In this document: one piece after another, positions 10,601 through 22,628 of the stretch
Layout of the letters: each line of letters starts with the position of its first letter
Numbering within the stretch: position 1 is the first letter of the stretch
Program-made: the position numbers and the translations under genes
Origin: Pestalotiopsis fici W106-1
Lineage: Eukaryota; Ascomycota; Sordariomycetes; Amphisphaeriales; Sporocadaceae
Assembly (NCBI RefSeq): GCF_000516985.1
Contig: NW_006917093.1
Coordinates: 5,427,013 to 5,491,012 of the forward strand
Direction: 5' to 3'
DNA length: 64,000 nucleotides
Notes under the pieces: model-generated
The model's input: the letters and a program-made list of their open reading frames with translations, nothing else
What the model was told of the DNA's origin: nothing
Databases searched by the model: none

Positions 10601-12842
10601 GTATTACAAGGAATGTGCTTACATCCTTATACACTCCTTCAGGGCGGCGCTAGATGAACACATGCTTAGTAATTACTATTCATATGGACAACCACTGGCA
10701 AACCTGGCGACAACCACTTCTCGGATTTAGCGGACTTCTCGTCCTCAGCCTCGTTACCAATGCTCGTATGCAATTGCGCTGCTATCACCGATATACTACT
10801 GCCTTGGTAGTCTTTGCCTCTGGAGGAGTGACGGCCCAGAGGGTCGACGACCGGATCCGGCGGCGTTTCGGTTCACGACAAGCTCGGGATCACAAGTTCG
10901 ATTCATCATATCACTAATCCCAAGTCACCTTCAGTAAGTTTGTGGATGGGACGTGATGCCCGGACATGGTCTAGATTCTTGGCAGAAGAGGCAACGACTT
11001 GAATGTAATGCTTATGTGGATGAGGTTGTAGGATTGAGAAGAGGGATTTTGAATTCCTTCGGCATCTCTCGAATCCCCCACTGGATTGCCCAGACGGAGT
11101 GATACAATCGCAACTAGAGCTTGGAAGTGAATGCGAGACATTATTGGCGCGTTCTGGGCACAGATCAAGATTTCAACTCTTCCGCGTCTATGCTGGGGGG
11201 GTTGTTGCTAGATCGGTGAGTTCGAGTTGTACGTCACCAGGATGGCTGCGCCTTGAAAGGGTGGCGTCGCTGACTGTAACGATCTCACGAGAATGACCAT
11301 GAAAGGAATATCTCTTTTCAATATATATATTGCTTTTGCCCGTGGAAGGTCGAAAGACAGGAGAATAGATCGCGTATTTGATATCTAGAAACTGGGCACC
11401 CAACAGGATGAGGATGAGGAACGCCATCGCTTGGGCTGCAGTGGAAATTGATGAAAAACGTGAAAAGAAAATTGTATAATCCTCTGACCAATGTAATAGG
11501 CGCAACAGCAGTAGATTGAGCCCATCAAGATGTCCGATTTCGTTATTTGTCGATATCCCCTTTTTGAAGGCCACTGGATATACCCGTGCACGTGGCGTTG
11601 GTTTGTCCTAAAGGGAGCCTCAAGAGTCCCTGCATACGTTTACCCTGTTCAATGGGGGGTTTACCTGGTTTCAATCAGATGCGAGAACTTGCCACTTTAT
11701 AGCACACCTGCTGCCTTTATCGCGTCAACCGCAATAGGATGCTACATACACATTTATTCAAGAAGAGATGAACCAGTCACACGAAGTAACCTATTCTTTG
11801 CATGCTCTGGTTCATGCAGGCTGGGACCCCCGATGCATGTATTGATTAGTGGCCGTCGAGATAAATGCCATTGATTGCATCGATTTTCCTCGTCTATTTG
11901 CTGCACGTCTCACTGGTCTGGAGCGTGCGTTGGCACCGTTTCCCTCTGGTTGATTTCTGCAATGCGGAGGCCCCTGGAGAAACCTGCCCAGTTGAGCTTG
12001 CGCCTATAAGTGGCGCAGAAAACCCGCCAATTCCTGCCCAATTTACCCGTCGCATGCAGCTTTCCCCCCAGATTTCTAGTGGTCTACAGAGTACCTGCCC
12101 CCAAATTCGCGATATCTTCCCCTGTCATGTACAAGGCCCCTCGAGAATCTCTTGGAATAAACGAGCGGGCACTTGCTCGGGTTTGTTGTACTTTTATCGG
12201 CGGGAAATTGTGATACCATTTCGTACCAGTGATCTTATCGAGACACTTGTCTCGTCCCGATGCTTCTTGACATGTCGCAACCTCGCATTCAGCTGTGAGA
12301 CACCCTGAAATCCTCGCACAACAACACGAGTCCGGCGCCGTCTCCCGTTGCCGCTTGCCTGCCCAAGTGCGTGCCCTCCTCTCTAGTGCCTCTCTGCCAC
12401 CTGCAGCCCACTCTGTCTCCCCGCGAGCGGGACGAATAGAAGAACAAGACGAGATGCACGCACTTATCCCAACGTGAAGCGATTCCCGCATTGCATGCGC
12501 AGCAGCTGGTATTACGCAGCAAGCTGTGAGCTGTAACACCCATATCAGCAGCGAATGACAGTCGAGTGAGACCCCCATTTGAGATATGCCATCGACTCCG
12601 GCGTGCATCAAAGCCCGTGGCTGAAAAGAAAAGAAAGAGTGGTACAGATGTCAGTTTAAATCAGGTGCTTCCGCCGCCCAGCATCGTCCTCTGGACTTTA
12701 TGCAGCTTCCGAGTTTCATTTTCCCCCTCCGATTTTCCCTTTCTCTGTTGACTTTTCATTATGTTTACTGCTCCACTTCCTCTGTCCGTCCATTCAAGTT
12801 CGCAATACCCCAATTAGCACCGATTCTATTCACATTGCACCA
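7637..12842. other. Gene-poor 5.2 kb stretch
   Basis: I find no convincing protein gene. All open frames are under about 175 codons, without signal peptides, domains or joinable exons. The last roughly 150 bp before 12843 is pyrimidine-rich, as fungal promoters often are. A B-box-like sequence near 9719 lacks a tRNA fold. Poorly conserved or non-coding transcripts cannot be excluded. Confidence 0.5.
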
Positions 12843-13262
12843 ATGCATATCCCAAGAGCGTACATCCTTGGGAATAGCCACGAACCAGGATCCAGTTACA
12901 ATCAAGTTACCAGTCATGCCAATCCGCAACAATCCGATTCTAATGAGACATGGCAATTGATTCAGCATGAGCTCGGACGGCTCTTGCACGCCTGGACAGC
13001 CTCCATCCTAGACAGCGGTTCCGGACTCCGGAAACGAACCACTGCGCACCAACTCGACACCACCATTGGCATCGTAGTTGGCGTTCTCTTGGGCGTCTTT
13101 GTCCTTGCCAGCATTGCCTTTCTATACATTTATCGCGGCTCAATCCGCATCAAGAAACGAAAGCGACATCACCGCCATCGCAAGTCGTCAGGTTCAAGGG
13201 GCTCAAAAGCATCAGACAGCGGTGCCTCGGCATCGGCGGCGGCGGCGCCTCCAGCTGCCTAG
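12843..13262 (+). CDS. Small single-span membrane protein
   Basis: A 139-residue frame. Residues about 71-94 ('TTIGIVVGVLLGVFVLASI' and following) form one hydrophobic span. It is followed immediately by a very basic stretch ('IRIKKRKRHHRHRK') and a Ser/Gly/Ala-rich tail ending in Pro-Ala. Charge distribution places the C-terminal tail in the cytosol (positive-inside rule). I recall similar short proteins with the same span-plus-basic-tail layout in other filamentous fungi, none characterised. The start is uncertain: the N-terminal 60 residues are not distinctive, and an upstream exon joined near 13005 (AG in 'tcctag') is possible. Confidence 0.6.
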   Translation: MHIPRAYILGNSHEPGSSYNQVTSHANPQQSDSNETWQLIQHELGRLLHAWTASILDSGSGLRKRTTAHQLDTTIGIVVGVLLGVFVLASIAFLYIYRGSIRIKKRKRHHRHRKSSGSRGSKASDSGASASAAAAPPAA

Positions 13263-14193
13263 GGTTCCTGCTACGTGCTGTCTTTATGAAATTCTGCCAC
13301 GAGACGAAATGTGATCATACAGATAACGGGCATCAATCCAGCACCGGCGTTTTGTGTGAGCGAGTGCGTGGTTTGAACGACCGCTTCGATCAACCACAGC
13401 ATCATGACCAAAGGAAAAAAAAAACATGCGATACTTATTTATTCTCTTTAATGGAGTCATTGGCGTTTGTATTTTACCAACTGTATACTATCACTGGGCG
13501 CACGGGATAACAGAGACATGGCGTTATGGCAATGGCTGAGGATGGAAAGAGCAAGGCCACCCAGCGACGATTTCGGCTGGGGGGATTGGCAAGCGAACAT
13601 TCTTACGACTGGGCACGAAGGTTATGCGGTCATTTCAACCCAATTTTGTATAAATAAAATGTGATCAAATATTCAATGCTGTCGTGCATTAGTATAAACC
13701 CTCGAATTGGTCCAATCTCTCCAACATTATTACAGCCATTCAAGCATTGCTGCCCAATCCACCACTGATTTATACTCTAAAGCCGGGGTAATATGGCCAC
13801 CAAACCGCGGAAGCATCATATTTGGCAATTGTGCCAGGTCGCATCTCCGCATTGCCAACACAGCCTACCACCCCCCTTGCAGGAATCCCGACTACGATTC
13901 CAGCCAATCGCAGCTGTGTGACTGCCTTCATTCGCAAAGCCTTCAAGTTTCGAGCAGGACAAATCGGCTGCGTTCCTGTCATCAGCCAATAACCCCATTT
14001 TTGGAGATGATGGGTGACTTGAGTGGCATCAATACTACATCAATCACGTGAGCTCTCTATGCGACACCGAGAAATCGAATAAAGCTATGTTATTAAAATC
14101 ATTCAGATCTGTTCATGTTTTTGTGACTTTCTAAGATTCCCTTATCATAGCGATCTTGATTCACTATCCAACTAGGTACATCAGTCGGACAAT
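13263..14193. other. Intergenic, no gene seen
   Basis: 3' flanks of convergent genes. Short frames only (for example 13707-14051), not supported. Confidence 0.5.
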
Positions 14194-14925
14194 CTAGTGG
14201 TGAAAAGGCGCTTCATCTTCAGACTTGATCTCCTGCTCCGAGACACCTACCCAACCGGTCTCGTGCTCAGAACGGCCACGGACCTCACCTTCAGCCAGAG
14301 GACCTGTCTGAGCGTCATCATCAGAAGCCACCATGTAATCCCCTGGGTGGGCTCTGGGATCCTGAACACGCAGCAGGGGCCCAGCAGCCAAGCGTCCGTG
14401 ATCCTCTCGTATCTCCGCGATGCGTTTCTGGACCGTGCAGCCCAGGCAAAAGTCGATATCCAAGGGCGTCGGCACGAGGTGGTAGAGCGCATACGAGAGG
14501 TGCTTCTCCACGTCGCGCAGCCGCGCAGTCTCGCGAAAGACAAACTGCGACAGCATGGCCCCGATGCGGAGGTCGTCGAAACAGCTGTCGGTCAGGAACT
14601 CGGACAGGTCATGGAGCTCGACAATTGCCGCGGCGAGACTGTTGGCGGCGCCCATGAAATCGCATTGCAGACGCTGACGCACCTCTTCAGGAGTGGCAGC
14701 GTCGTCCTGGGAGGAGGTGTCGCGGGCCCGGGCCGGCTCGCGAATCTGTGACGTCGGTGTCATTTGAGGAACCCGAAGATTTCCGCCATTGACAGTTTCA
14801 CTGGGATGCACGAAGAGCTGCGGCGCTGTCTGGTACACGCCCTCGTCGAATCCACGGCCGCGTCCATCCGAGCTGGGGCGATGGTATGGCTCTAAGCGCC
14901 GATTGCGTCGATGTGCTAAAGACAT
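14194..14925 (-). CDS. Hypothetical protein, 243 aa
   Basis: A single-exon frame from an ATG at 14925. The N-terminal about 75 residues are polar and probably disordered. A central part (about 80-175, from 'EEVRQRLQCDFMGAANSLAA' through 'LSQFVFRETARLRDVEKHLS') looks mostly helical and contains four Cys. The C-terminus is acidic. No signal peptide, membrane span or known domain is recognised. It is supported as coding by length, ATG start and protein-like composition; a shorter opposing frame on the plus strand (14197-14751) is treated as its shadow. The function is unknown. Confidence 0.55.
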   Translation of the reverse strand: MSLAHRRNRRLEPYHRPSSDGRGRGFDEGVYQTAPQLFVHPSETVNGGNLRVPQMTPTSQIREPARARDTSSQDDAATPEEVRQRLQCDFMGAANSLAAAIVELHDLSEFLTDSCFDDLRIGAMLSQFVFRETARLRDVEKHLSYALYHLVPTPLDIDFCLGCTVQKRIAEIREDHGRLAAGPLLRVQDPRAHPGDYMVASDDDAQTGPLAEGEVRGRSEHETGWVGVSEQEIKSEDEAPFHH

Positions 14926-15817
14926 GTTACTTCTTGATAATGATGGTTATTTTGGTGAGAGCTCTGGTATGCTTGGCAATGTAGAAGATCGTGGTGATGT
15001 TTCCGATGTTTGGGATTGGGAGAGAACGCGGATCTTCAACAAATTTTATATGGAGGGCGGAGACAATTCGTGATTCACATTTTGTCGTCCACCAAGCAGT
15101 ATTCTGGAGGCGCAACTGTTCGTGACGAACGTCTCATTTTTCCAATGCATGGGCGGTGATTGTTGTTGCTGCAGGAACAGTACTATCACTTGATCTGTGA
15201 TGTGATTGCTCGATGTAAATGCATAAGCTGGCGTTGAAGCCGGTCTTGGCCATTGATACCGACAACGACATGTCTCTGTGATGGATTCCATAATGTCGTA
15301 GTCGAACCAGATGAATGGCGACGAGGATAGTAACTCCAGATTTGGTTCTCTGTAATACTTCCTTTTTTAAAATGAGGCTATAACCCATGGTCGTAGATTT
15401 TCTTCAGGCTCAGCAATCGTATTTCACGAGACAGTGTCCTTCATTAATCTATCTTACCCCAACCATATCACGTCTTGAGACCGCACTTCCCATGATGGCA
15501 TCTATCGTGAGCTTGGACTTGATATTATTGGCCGCGATGTAGGTAGCGTTAGTCGCGTTTTATGCCTACACGGGCTTCGACATCGATCGGCTCGATACCT
15601 ACGGATGTCATTTCAAATCTATAAAACGTTGTTCTCATCATAGGAGTTTTTCATGTATATGCGTCTTCATAACTTGAAGAAGTCGAAAATTACAATCTTC
15701 AAGAAGGCTAGTAGCCAATCTCTGCTCAATGCACATGTTGCTGCATTATAATTCCAGTGAGCTAAGGGTTATAAGGGTTAGTTTGAGGTTAAGGGCCTAG
15801 ATTACATACACTTATAA
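14926..15817. other. Intergenic, AT-rich
   Basis: No gene seen. It includes the upstream region of the 243-aa gene and the 3' flank of the decayed transporter. A telomere-like stretch near 15763-15795 is too short and imperfect to call. Confidence 0.45.
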
Positions 15818-16290
15818 TTACTTTCTCACATTTTTCAGAAAACCTTCCACGAACTGCAAATATCTTTTGGCCTGCCATAGAGCGATAATTCCGACAAACG
15901 AGATACCGCCGGTTAGTCCAATACTGATACTATACCTACGCATTCGCGCTGGTACGTCCCAAAGTATCTACATATGGAATAGCCGACTAGTGAGATGGCC
16001 ATGGGCTGCGCACACGACGACGGGACCGCCATAGCCAGCTAGGACATGCCTAGCGCGGAACCGAGACCGCGAACACCTAGGTTAGGATACTAGCTGCCAC
16101 TGGTGTCGTCGTTGACACGACAGTACTACCGCACATGCCCTTAAGCACCGCGTAGACGGCCAGCATGGCAAATGAGCGCGCGGTCACCCACAAGGCCAGC
16201 GTGAATATGCGGCACTGGATGTAATTAATAATCACCATGCTAATACAGGCGCCGCGGTCCAGAAAGAGCTAAAGGCCACCACTAGCGGAA
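15818..16290 (-). pseudogene. Decayed monocarboxylate-type MFS transporter (C-terminal half)
   Basis: Reading the minus strand across frames gives pieces matching the last membrane spans of the fungal MCT-like MFS family. At about 16200-16090: 'TLALWVTARSFAMLAVYAVL' followed by a GMCGST motif, ended by TAG. After a frame change: 'GLGSALGMS', an in-frame TAG, then 'LAMAVP'. After another change, the last span and tail: 'SIGLTGGISFVGIIALWQAK', ending with TAA at 15818-15820. Several stops and at least two frameshifts make it non-functional. Traces may extend upstream to about 16560 ('YVSLAYFIGAGCG'). It lies beside the NRPS locus and could be a lost cluster transporter, which is speculation. 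Confidence 0.65.
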
Positions 16291-17165
16291 GAGAAAATAG
16301 TGAATTGTTAGATGCAAGGGAAGAGAAACGCCATGTCCGAAGTATCTCCAGCTAAATGCCAAGACCCAAAAAAAAAAAAAAAAAAAAGATATGATACGGA
16401 GGTGAAGCCAGCTGCACGGAGTGACAACCCTGCAAAGCGCTGTCCATTGTAGGACTTCCCCAGTAAATGTGACGGTTCAGTCCATGGCCAGCTAAACAAA
16501 TGACGACATAAATTTGCCGCACCCGGCACCGATGAAGTACGCCAGGGAGACGTAGAGCATTTACTAGGTACCTAAGGTAATCGCCGAGTATTACGCAAAA
16601 TCCTTCAGCAACTCGGTTCATTATTGTTAGTGGCTGCAGTACCTGAGCAGAACCCACTAAAATCGCCGAGTGCTGCCCCGGATTTTACAAACATTCGGTG
16701 CCCACCATATCCAATCAATCCTTTTTCAGCCAAGCCACAGTCAGACGACGTCAGTCCGACGCCCCTCGAAAGCAACTGTTATACGGCAATCCCTATTGTC
16801 TAGTTCTGTAGTTTTCTGTGTATTTTTGTAGGTGAAAAAACACTAAACGTAGCCAAATTCTATCCAACATCGAATCACGTGCACAGGTGGAGGCGAGATT
16901 CTGGGCAAATATGCCTATCAAGAATTTCTATCAAAAAAGACGATCTTGATTGACATCATGGGAATGAGATACGCGCCCCCAAGAAAAAAAAATACATAGC
17001 ATTTTCTAGGGGTTACTAATCATTGATACACCTGGTCTATTCAACTATTGAATATTCCCTTGCCATGACTTCTCCTGAAAATCCGAATTGGCAGGGGAGC
17101 TCGTGATTTCAACCCTCTATAGTGTTCTATGGCAAATCATGTCTTCCTGTTAAATCTTAAGCGTT
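16291..17165. other. Relic and AT-rich DNA
   Basis: Possible further debris of the transporter (to about 16560) and a run of about 19 A residues near 16369-16387. No intact gene is seen. Confidence 0.4.
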
Positions 17166-18141
17166 CTATTTCTGGCCCCAACATACAATGAACTTTACGA
17201 AACCACCAGTCTCTACTAGTTCGGTGTGTAATCTGGTTGGCAAATCCTCCCAAGCATCTTTCCACAATGCCTTGGGCATGGCTGCAGATCATTAGTAGAG
17301 TTTCATGTCATATTGCCTAGCACCGAGAAGACTACTCACTTCGAAGTACTGCCAGGAAGTTGGGCACTCCTGCAACTGCTGTCCTGATGCTCTTTTCCCT
17401 CACAGATGAGTCCTTCACCGCCGCTCCATACGCAACGAGCACCTCTTCTTTGGCCACATTAGTCAATCCGGCATTCTTCATGTCTTGCGGAAGACCGCCC
17501 CACAAGTTGGAGCGATTGAAATGGTCCGAGGTACTATACAGCCTCGCATACAGAGTATCCAGCATGTCGATATATTGATTGACAGCCGTTCCGTTGCCTT
17601 GAACTGGCGTCGTGCTCACTTCGACCATCTGCAACCAACCACCTGGTCGCAAAAGGCCGGCAAGACCCTTGACTACATCAATCGGTGTTCGCTCAGGGGC
17701 CGCAGCGGCCATGACCAGCCGCTGATGCACAACGTCAATGGTCCCCTGCCATGCATCAGGGAAAGATTCCTTGATCGACTGATCCTGGAAGTGAGTTTGC
17801 GTGGGTGGTGGGTTTGGGTACAGCGACGACACGACATCTGTGCCGATATAGTTGTGGGGTGCGGGGGAATATGCCTGTAAATCTTTGATCCAACGGCCTA
17901 TGTATTGCTGTTAGAGGCCGTAAAAGATGATATTCTTTAGGTGGGAAATAATCTCACCGTTGGCACATGCCGAGTCCAGAATCCTAAGTCCTGGCTTGGT
18001 CAGATCAATCGGTGCATACAATGCCTTCCCGCCCATGGAATACATGATCGTGTCATGCTGGTCCTCTAGCCGTGCCTGTTCCGGGACATTGTCGTCTTCA
18101 GCCTTTGTCTTGTTCATGAATGTCTCCATAGTAGCAGCCAT
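17166..18141 (-). CDS. SAM-dependent methyltransferase (cluster tailoring)
   Basis: Three exons, 18141-17958, 17897-17340 and 17281-17166, give 285 residues. Both introns are GT-AG (60 and 58 nt); the second has a CTAAT-type branch site. The ATG at 18141 is the first in frame. Class I methyltransferase features: motif I 'LRILDSACANGRW' spanning the first junction, 'HNYIGTDVV' (motif II region), and 'GLLRPGGWLQMVEV' (post-motif III). The last exon ends 'GGFVKFIVCWGQK'. The overall pattern resembles fungal secondary-metabolite methyltransferases of the LaeA/GliN type, acting on N or O atoms of small molecules; the target atom cannot be read from sequence. It sits tail-to-head with the Zn2Cys6 gene and near the NRPS, so a role in modifying the NRPS product is inferred. 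Confidence 0.85.
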
Positions 18142-18902
18142 CTTGATTGTCAATGGTCAACCTCCCTTGTTATCCTGTCGACTTCCTGTGGTTCGATAAT
18201 GAAGCAATTTTGATCAAAGTCTCACTTATGAGTCTGGCTTGGAATAAGCTACATCTTCATTCTGATGAGTTTTCATTCCTCCTAGTTTATTTGTAATTTG
18301 TTGTTACTTCATTAACAAAGTACGTGCAGAAACTCGCCGAGTTCTAAACAGCGCTTGGCAAGCGGTAGGCCGTGAGAGAGCGAGCTCCAATCAAGGGTTG
18401 AACCAGCCAAGGCTGTCCCAAAAGTCCCCGACCGAAAGCATCTATGCCCGGCCAGCAGCGACTACATGGCAATATGACGTGGCACACTATTTTTGAATTC
18501 ATGCACTGCACATGAGGATCGTTGCTAGCTTATCTTTTGGCGGCCAATGTCTTTAGAAAGTCACCGATGGCCGGCTAGTTCCTTGGTCACAAGATTAGAA
18601 CGATTCTGCCAATATAAATTACTATAGAAGAGAGCATAGGCGCAGCTGAGGCAGGAAGGCATCGTCAAAGCATGTGGGATCAACGGATCCACAGTCACGA
18701 TTCCGTGTCCCTGTTATATGACGTGCTTCCCGCTGTAAAGGCACCAGGGAATACTTCGTTCGCTGTCAGGCATTATGCAAACGTATCCGGTCTACTGAGG
18801 GCGGCAGGCTTCCCTCCAGGGATTGTTCGTCAGAGCTTTCACTCTTTTACAAACATCGCTTATAGCCTCGGCAATAATTGACCAAGAGGTTCAGCCTCCT
18901 AG
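18142..18902. promoter_or_regulatory. Upstream region of the methyltransferase gene
   Basis: Holds no convincing gene. It separates the 3' end of the regulator gene from the methyltransferase start, so it should contain the latter's promoter. No specific site is claimed. Confidence 0.4.
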
Positions 18903-20460
18903 TCAGGACATATCCATGAGTTCATTCAGCTTTTCGCCTATATCCTCTATTACTCGCGCTATAGAGGCCTCTTTCTCCCAGCTTAACTGGAAAGTCATTT
19001 GGATGACCGAGTCTTGTAAGCTGCTGCGAACTCTTCTTGGAGGCATATCACCGCTACTTGAATCTCCATCGGCTTGCAGCAAATGTGCATTGTGACGATC
19101 CCACATATCTTGCATATCCTTTTTCGTCATCTCGAAAAGCCGTTGTGTGAGCTGGTTGGCAGTAAATATCGAGAAAGATGCATCCATCATGTTTCCTGAG
19201 CTCGGTAGAAAAGCTGGGACTGTCAGACTAATTGGTAGGAACGAAGGATAATGGTTGATGGTGGTTTCGATCATGGCAAACGTCGTGGCAAAGATATCGA
19301 GGATCTCTGAGTAGCAGTTGAGAATCAGCTTCAATGCCAGCACACAGCTGTGAGACGTTTCGTTCCGGTAATCATTGTATTGACTGGTCTTACTTTGCTC
19401 CATTGTGGGTTGGCGTTGGGTTGGGCTAGTGTTTGTCGACTTTGTAGTATACCGCCTGTCGATGGTGCCGAAAGATTGACTACTCGGTGCAGCATCAATA
19501 TCGCCACGAGACGAGCTCGCAACAGGCGATGGGAAATGTCCGTCACTGTCAGTCGTCACCCTCGTCGCCCGCCGAATGACATCCCTGAATGACTGCTGTG
19601 TTCTTATCAAGTTCCGAGTGGTAAAATAGTCGCTAGCTGTGGTCATGTCTTCGGGTATTACCGACCGACTTAAAGCTTCGTCGACGACAGCATGCTTGTG
19701 TTTAAGGCGGAGCTGAAGGAGGCGTAGCTGGCCGTCAGCCAGTCTCCTATGCCCATGACTAGCAACAATGAGAGAAGAGAGCTGAGACATAATGTCCTGA
19801 ATGGTGTCCCCGTCGGCATCCAGGGCAGCGGTCTGCATCATGGCTGTGCTACACTCGAGGCACTTTTCCACAGTGTTCCCAACCTCATACTGATCTAACA
19901 TGGTATTAGACAGGTGTCGCTGATGCTCGGGTGACACAGCAGAGCAACGGCTTGTGCTGAATTTGTGGGTCGGGCTGAATTGCAGAGGTCCCAAAGGCAG
20001 ATCGTGTTGGGCTACGACTGACATTTGACCATTATCGAGCAACACTGAGGCATTATTCCAAGCATCCATGGAAGCTTCAAGAAATGTGAATATGCGGCTG
20101 ATGACATTTGTGAGGGAAGCACTCACCGGCATCGGTAGACAGCATATCTGGGAGAAAATCGTCCAATGGCGTGGTTGAGTCTGTACCATCGTTGTTGTCG
20201 TTGGAGATGGTACCGATGTGTTCCATCAGCACGGCATCATTTGCGGTCGGCTGATGATGGTTGGCGGGAGCAGTATTGTTGTTTAGTGATTTCTGGGACG
20301 ATCCTAGCGGCCGTCCCAATCGCGCGGGTGCAGAAAATACGCAGAGACTGCCAGCCTTGGAGCACCGTGCACATGAGGCGCCCGTCGATTCCACGCGCGG
20401 GCATCGAAGCTTCAGCGTATGGCAACGGTCGCAGGCGAAGCGCTGTCGTGATTGTTCCAT
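18903..20460 (-). CDS. Zn2Cys6 transcription factor (probable cluster regulator)
   Basis: Two exons, 20460-20127 and 20074-18903, separated by a 52-nt GT-AG intron, encode 501 residues. The N-terminus has the fungal binuclear zinc cluster with Cys at residues 10, 13, 20, 30, 33 and 40 (CX2CX6CX9CX2CX6C), followed by a basic linker ('[11 protein letters not shown]'). The rest is acidic and Ser/Thr-rich with helical stretches (for example '[20 protein letters not shown]'). The short size and N-terminal zinc cluster fit pathway-specific regulators of the AflR kind, although I could not confirm an AflR-type domain. The gene is divergent from an oxygenase gene (21317) and upstream of the methyltransferase, the usual position of an in-cluster activator. 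It probably binds CGG-containing sites. Confidence 0.9.
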
Positions 20461-21316
20461 TGCTACTTGGAGGTATCGATGGGTATGAAGCGTCGTATTC
20501 GTCCCTACGCACGACTCAAGGTCTCAATTTCCCCGTCTTGTACCATTATATTGGCTTAAGCAGACCGCCTTTTACCCTGAAGATGAGGCGGGTATTCCCG
20601 AGCATCCGGAGTCCGGTAGGATTCGCGCGGCGTGGCTGGCTGTGAAGGATCCAGTCCATTCAAGGTGTGTCGATTCTGTCTTATACTGTGCATGTGTAAT
20701 GCTTCACCCCGCATTTTGTTTGACATGAGCTGCACCCCGGGGTAATCTTGACACATCTGACATGACGTTTGTTTAGACATGGCGTTTTTTCCCCGAGCCC
20801 CGTGCCTAGGGTGGCCGCCTGAGGGGTATACGATGCGGGAAGCGGGAGGCGTAATATAAGCCGCCGTAATCAACACTGCATATGCAGATCGACTCGGGTA
20901 GGCCATATTGGGAAATCTTACCGCCTAAAACCGCAGAACTCGCAACAACGTACACGCGAAGGTAGAGCCTCCAGGGGCATGGCTTACCCTAAACACTTCG
21001 CGCCGTACTGAGCATCCACTATGATTTGAACATCATGTCTAATATCCATCGGCGACTTGTATAGGTGTCGGTGCTTTTATGCACCCCATCCGAACGCGAG
21101 TCCGGAGGAGAGCTCTCTACATTGTTTTGGTAAGACAGTGGTATGGGCCATGGCAAAGGAAGGAGTCAACTATGTTCAAGTAAAGAAGGGAACCTACGGG
21201 CATTTGAGCAGCTGGCGAGACGTGGAATGGTCCGACGAATTCAATCACCCAACAACCAATGAAATATCATTCATTATCCTTTGACATCTTCTTACAGTCT
21301 TCACAGCCTTACCAAC
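20461..21316. promoter_or_regulatory. Divergent intergenic region: regulator / oxygenase A
   Basis: 856 bp between two divergent starts; no gene is seen. It contains CGG-N3-CCG at 20607-20615 (an everted-triplet motif of the kind Zn2Cys6 proteins can bind), which may be chance. Confidence 0.45.
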
Positions 21317-22628
21317 ATGCCCCTACAAACTCTAGACTTTGCCAAGTTCACTCATGGAAGCGAGGTACAGAAGAAAGGGTTGGCCCGCGACCTCGTTCGA
21401 AGTTTGAAGAATCATGGCTTTGCCAAATTCATCAACTATGGCATCAGTGAGGAGATGACAGCTGATATGTTCAAGTGGGTATGCGAAAGTCGAACTAGAA
21501 CCTAGCAACAAGACTTTTATTTGGCGTGCTAATCAGGTCTAAGAGTTCTGAGCTGTTTGCCTTATCATTCGAAGAAAAGGTGGCAATGGCCAACTTGCCC
21601 CGGGACGCACCACAACGAGGATGGAGTCGTCAGGGTGCCGAAACTACAGCATACCTGAGACCGGAGAGATTGAAGGAAGGCACCGCCCTCGATCTGAAAG
21701 ACGAAAAGGTCTGTTAGATTTGTGCTGAATAATGACGGCAAGGCAAGCCAAAATACTAATTTTCGTTTGGCAGGAACATTTCGACTGCAGCGCACCAGAC
21801 GATACTGAGTACCCGAACCTATGGCCTCGTGAAAATGCCCTGCCCGGATTCCGTGAGTTCAGTAAGCAACTTCCGATCTCATTTCTCCACTTCTCTGGGT
21901 TGTCTCATTAGCAAGCATTGCCCAAATTGGCGCTTCACGAAAGAAAACTCGGATAAACTTCTCACAAGAGCTTCTTCAAACTCATTATCTACCAGAAAAG
22001 ACAATTGCTAACACATGCTGTTGTAGTGGAAAGATTTTTTGACTTGTGCCAGCACGTCAGTCTCCAAATAATCGAGGCTATGGAGATTGGTCTTGATTTT
22101 CCTCACGGTAGCCTCGGTGACAAATGCGCGGACACGGCTAGCGAGTTGCGCCTCAACCACTATCCCGCTGTCCCACTTTCTCAACTTCTGGGCGGCGGCT
22201 CCAAGAGGGGATGGCCTCATATAGATTTTGGTATCATTACTCTAGTTTTCCAGGATCATGTTGGCGGGCTCGAGATGGAGGATCGCTCCGACCTAGGAAC
22301 CTTCGTGCCAGTTCCGCCAAACGCGCCCGGGTCCCACAGTGAATTGGCTGTCAACATTAGTGAGACATTCCAGAGGTGGGCAAACGACCAGATCCCAGCT
22401 GGTGTACACCAGGTGGCTCCACCCGAGAATATGCGAGGCATGCCAGGAGACAGTATCGTACCCGAGCGCTACACACACATCTTCTTTTTCAAAGCGAGCC
22501 GATCCACCAACGTTGGCCCTCTTCCGGAGTTCATCGACGAAAAGCATCCCCCCAAGTATGAGGATATGACGGCATTGCAGCTTCAGAGGAACAGAACTGC
22601 ATTTTTGCATTCACTACACCAGAAATAG
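21317..22628 (+). CDS. 2-oxoglutarate/Fe(II) oxygenase A (IPNS-like fold)
   Basis: Proposed exons 21317-21478, 21544-21708, 21774-21861 and 22027-22628 encode 338 residues. The N-terminal half matches the DIOX_N domain ('ARDLVRSLKNHGFAKFINYG'). The C-terminal half has the metal triad: H203 and D205 in 'GWPHIDFG', the distal H266 in 'IPAGVHQV', and R286 ('PERYTHIFF') as 2-oxoglutarate anchor. Such enzymes hydroxylate, desaturate or cyclise small molecules. The third junction (TTC A | TG GAA) rejoins 'FREFMERFFDLC', which fits the family well. The second is less certain: the obvious AG at 21536 would put a stop in frame, so the AG at 21543 is used. The fourth exon's intron is long (165 nt). It lies divergent from the regulator and faces oxygenase B tail-to-tail, so it is probably a tailoring enzyme for the NRPS product. 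Confidence 0.85.

Noticed and set aside
12084..12611. 175-codon minus-strand frame upstream of the small membrane protein gene
   Set aside because: No domain, no signal peptide, Cys-rich random-looking sequence; probably promoter DNA read by chance.
14197..14751. 184-codon plus-strand frame
   Set aside because: Overlaps the longer minus-strand hypothetical gene and has less protein-like composition; not certain, but the weaker of the two.
15763..15795. GGGTTA-type motifs resembling interstitial telomere repeats
   Set aside because: Only two or three irregular copies; expected by chance in AT-rich DNA.
16369..16387. Run of about 19 A residues as a retroposon tail
   Set aside because: No target-site duplication or processed-gene sequence next to it that I can see.
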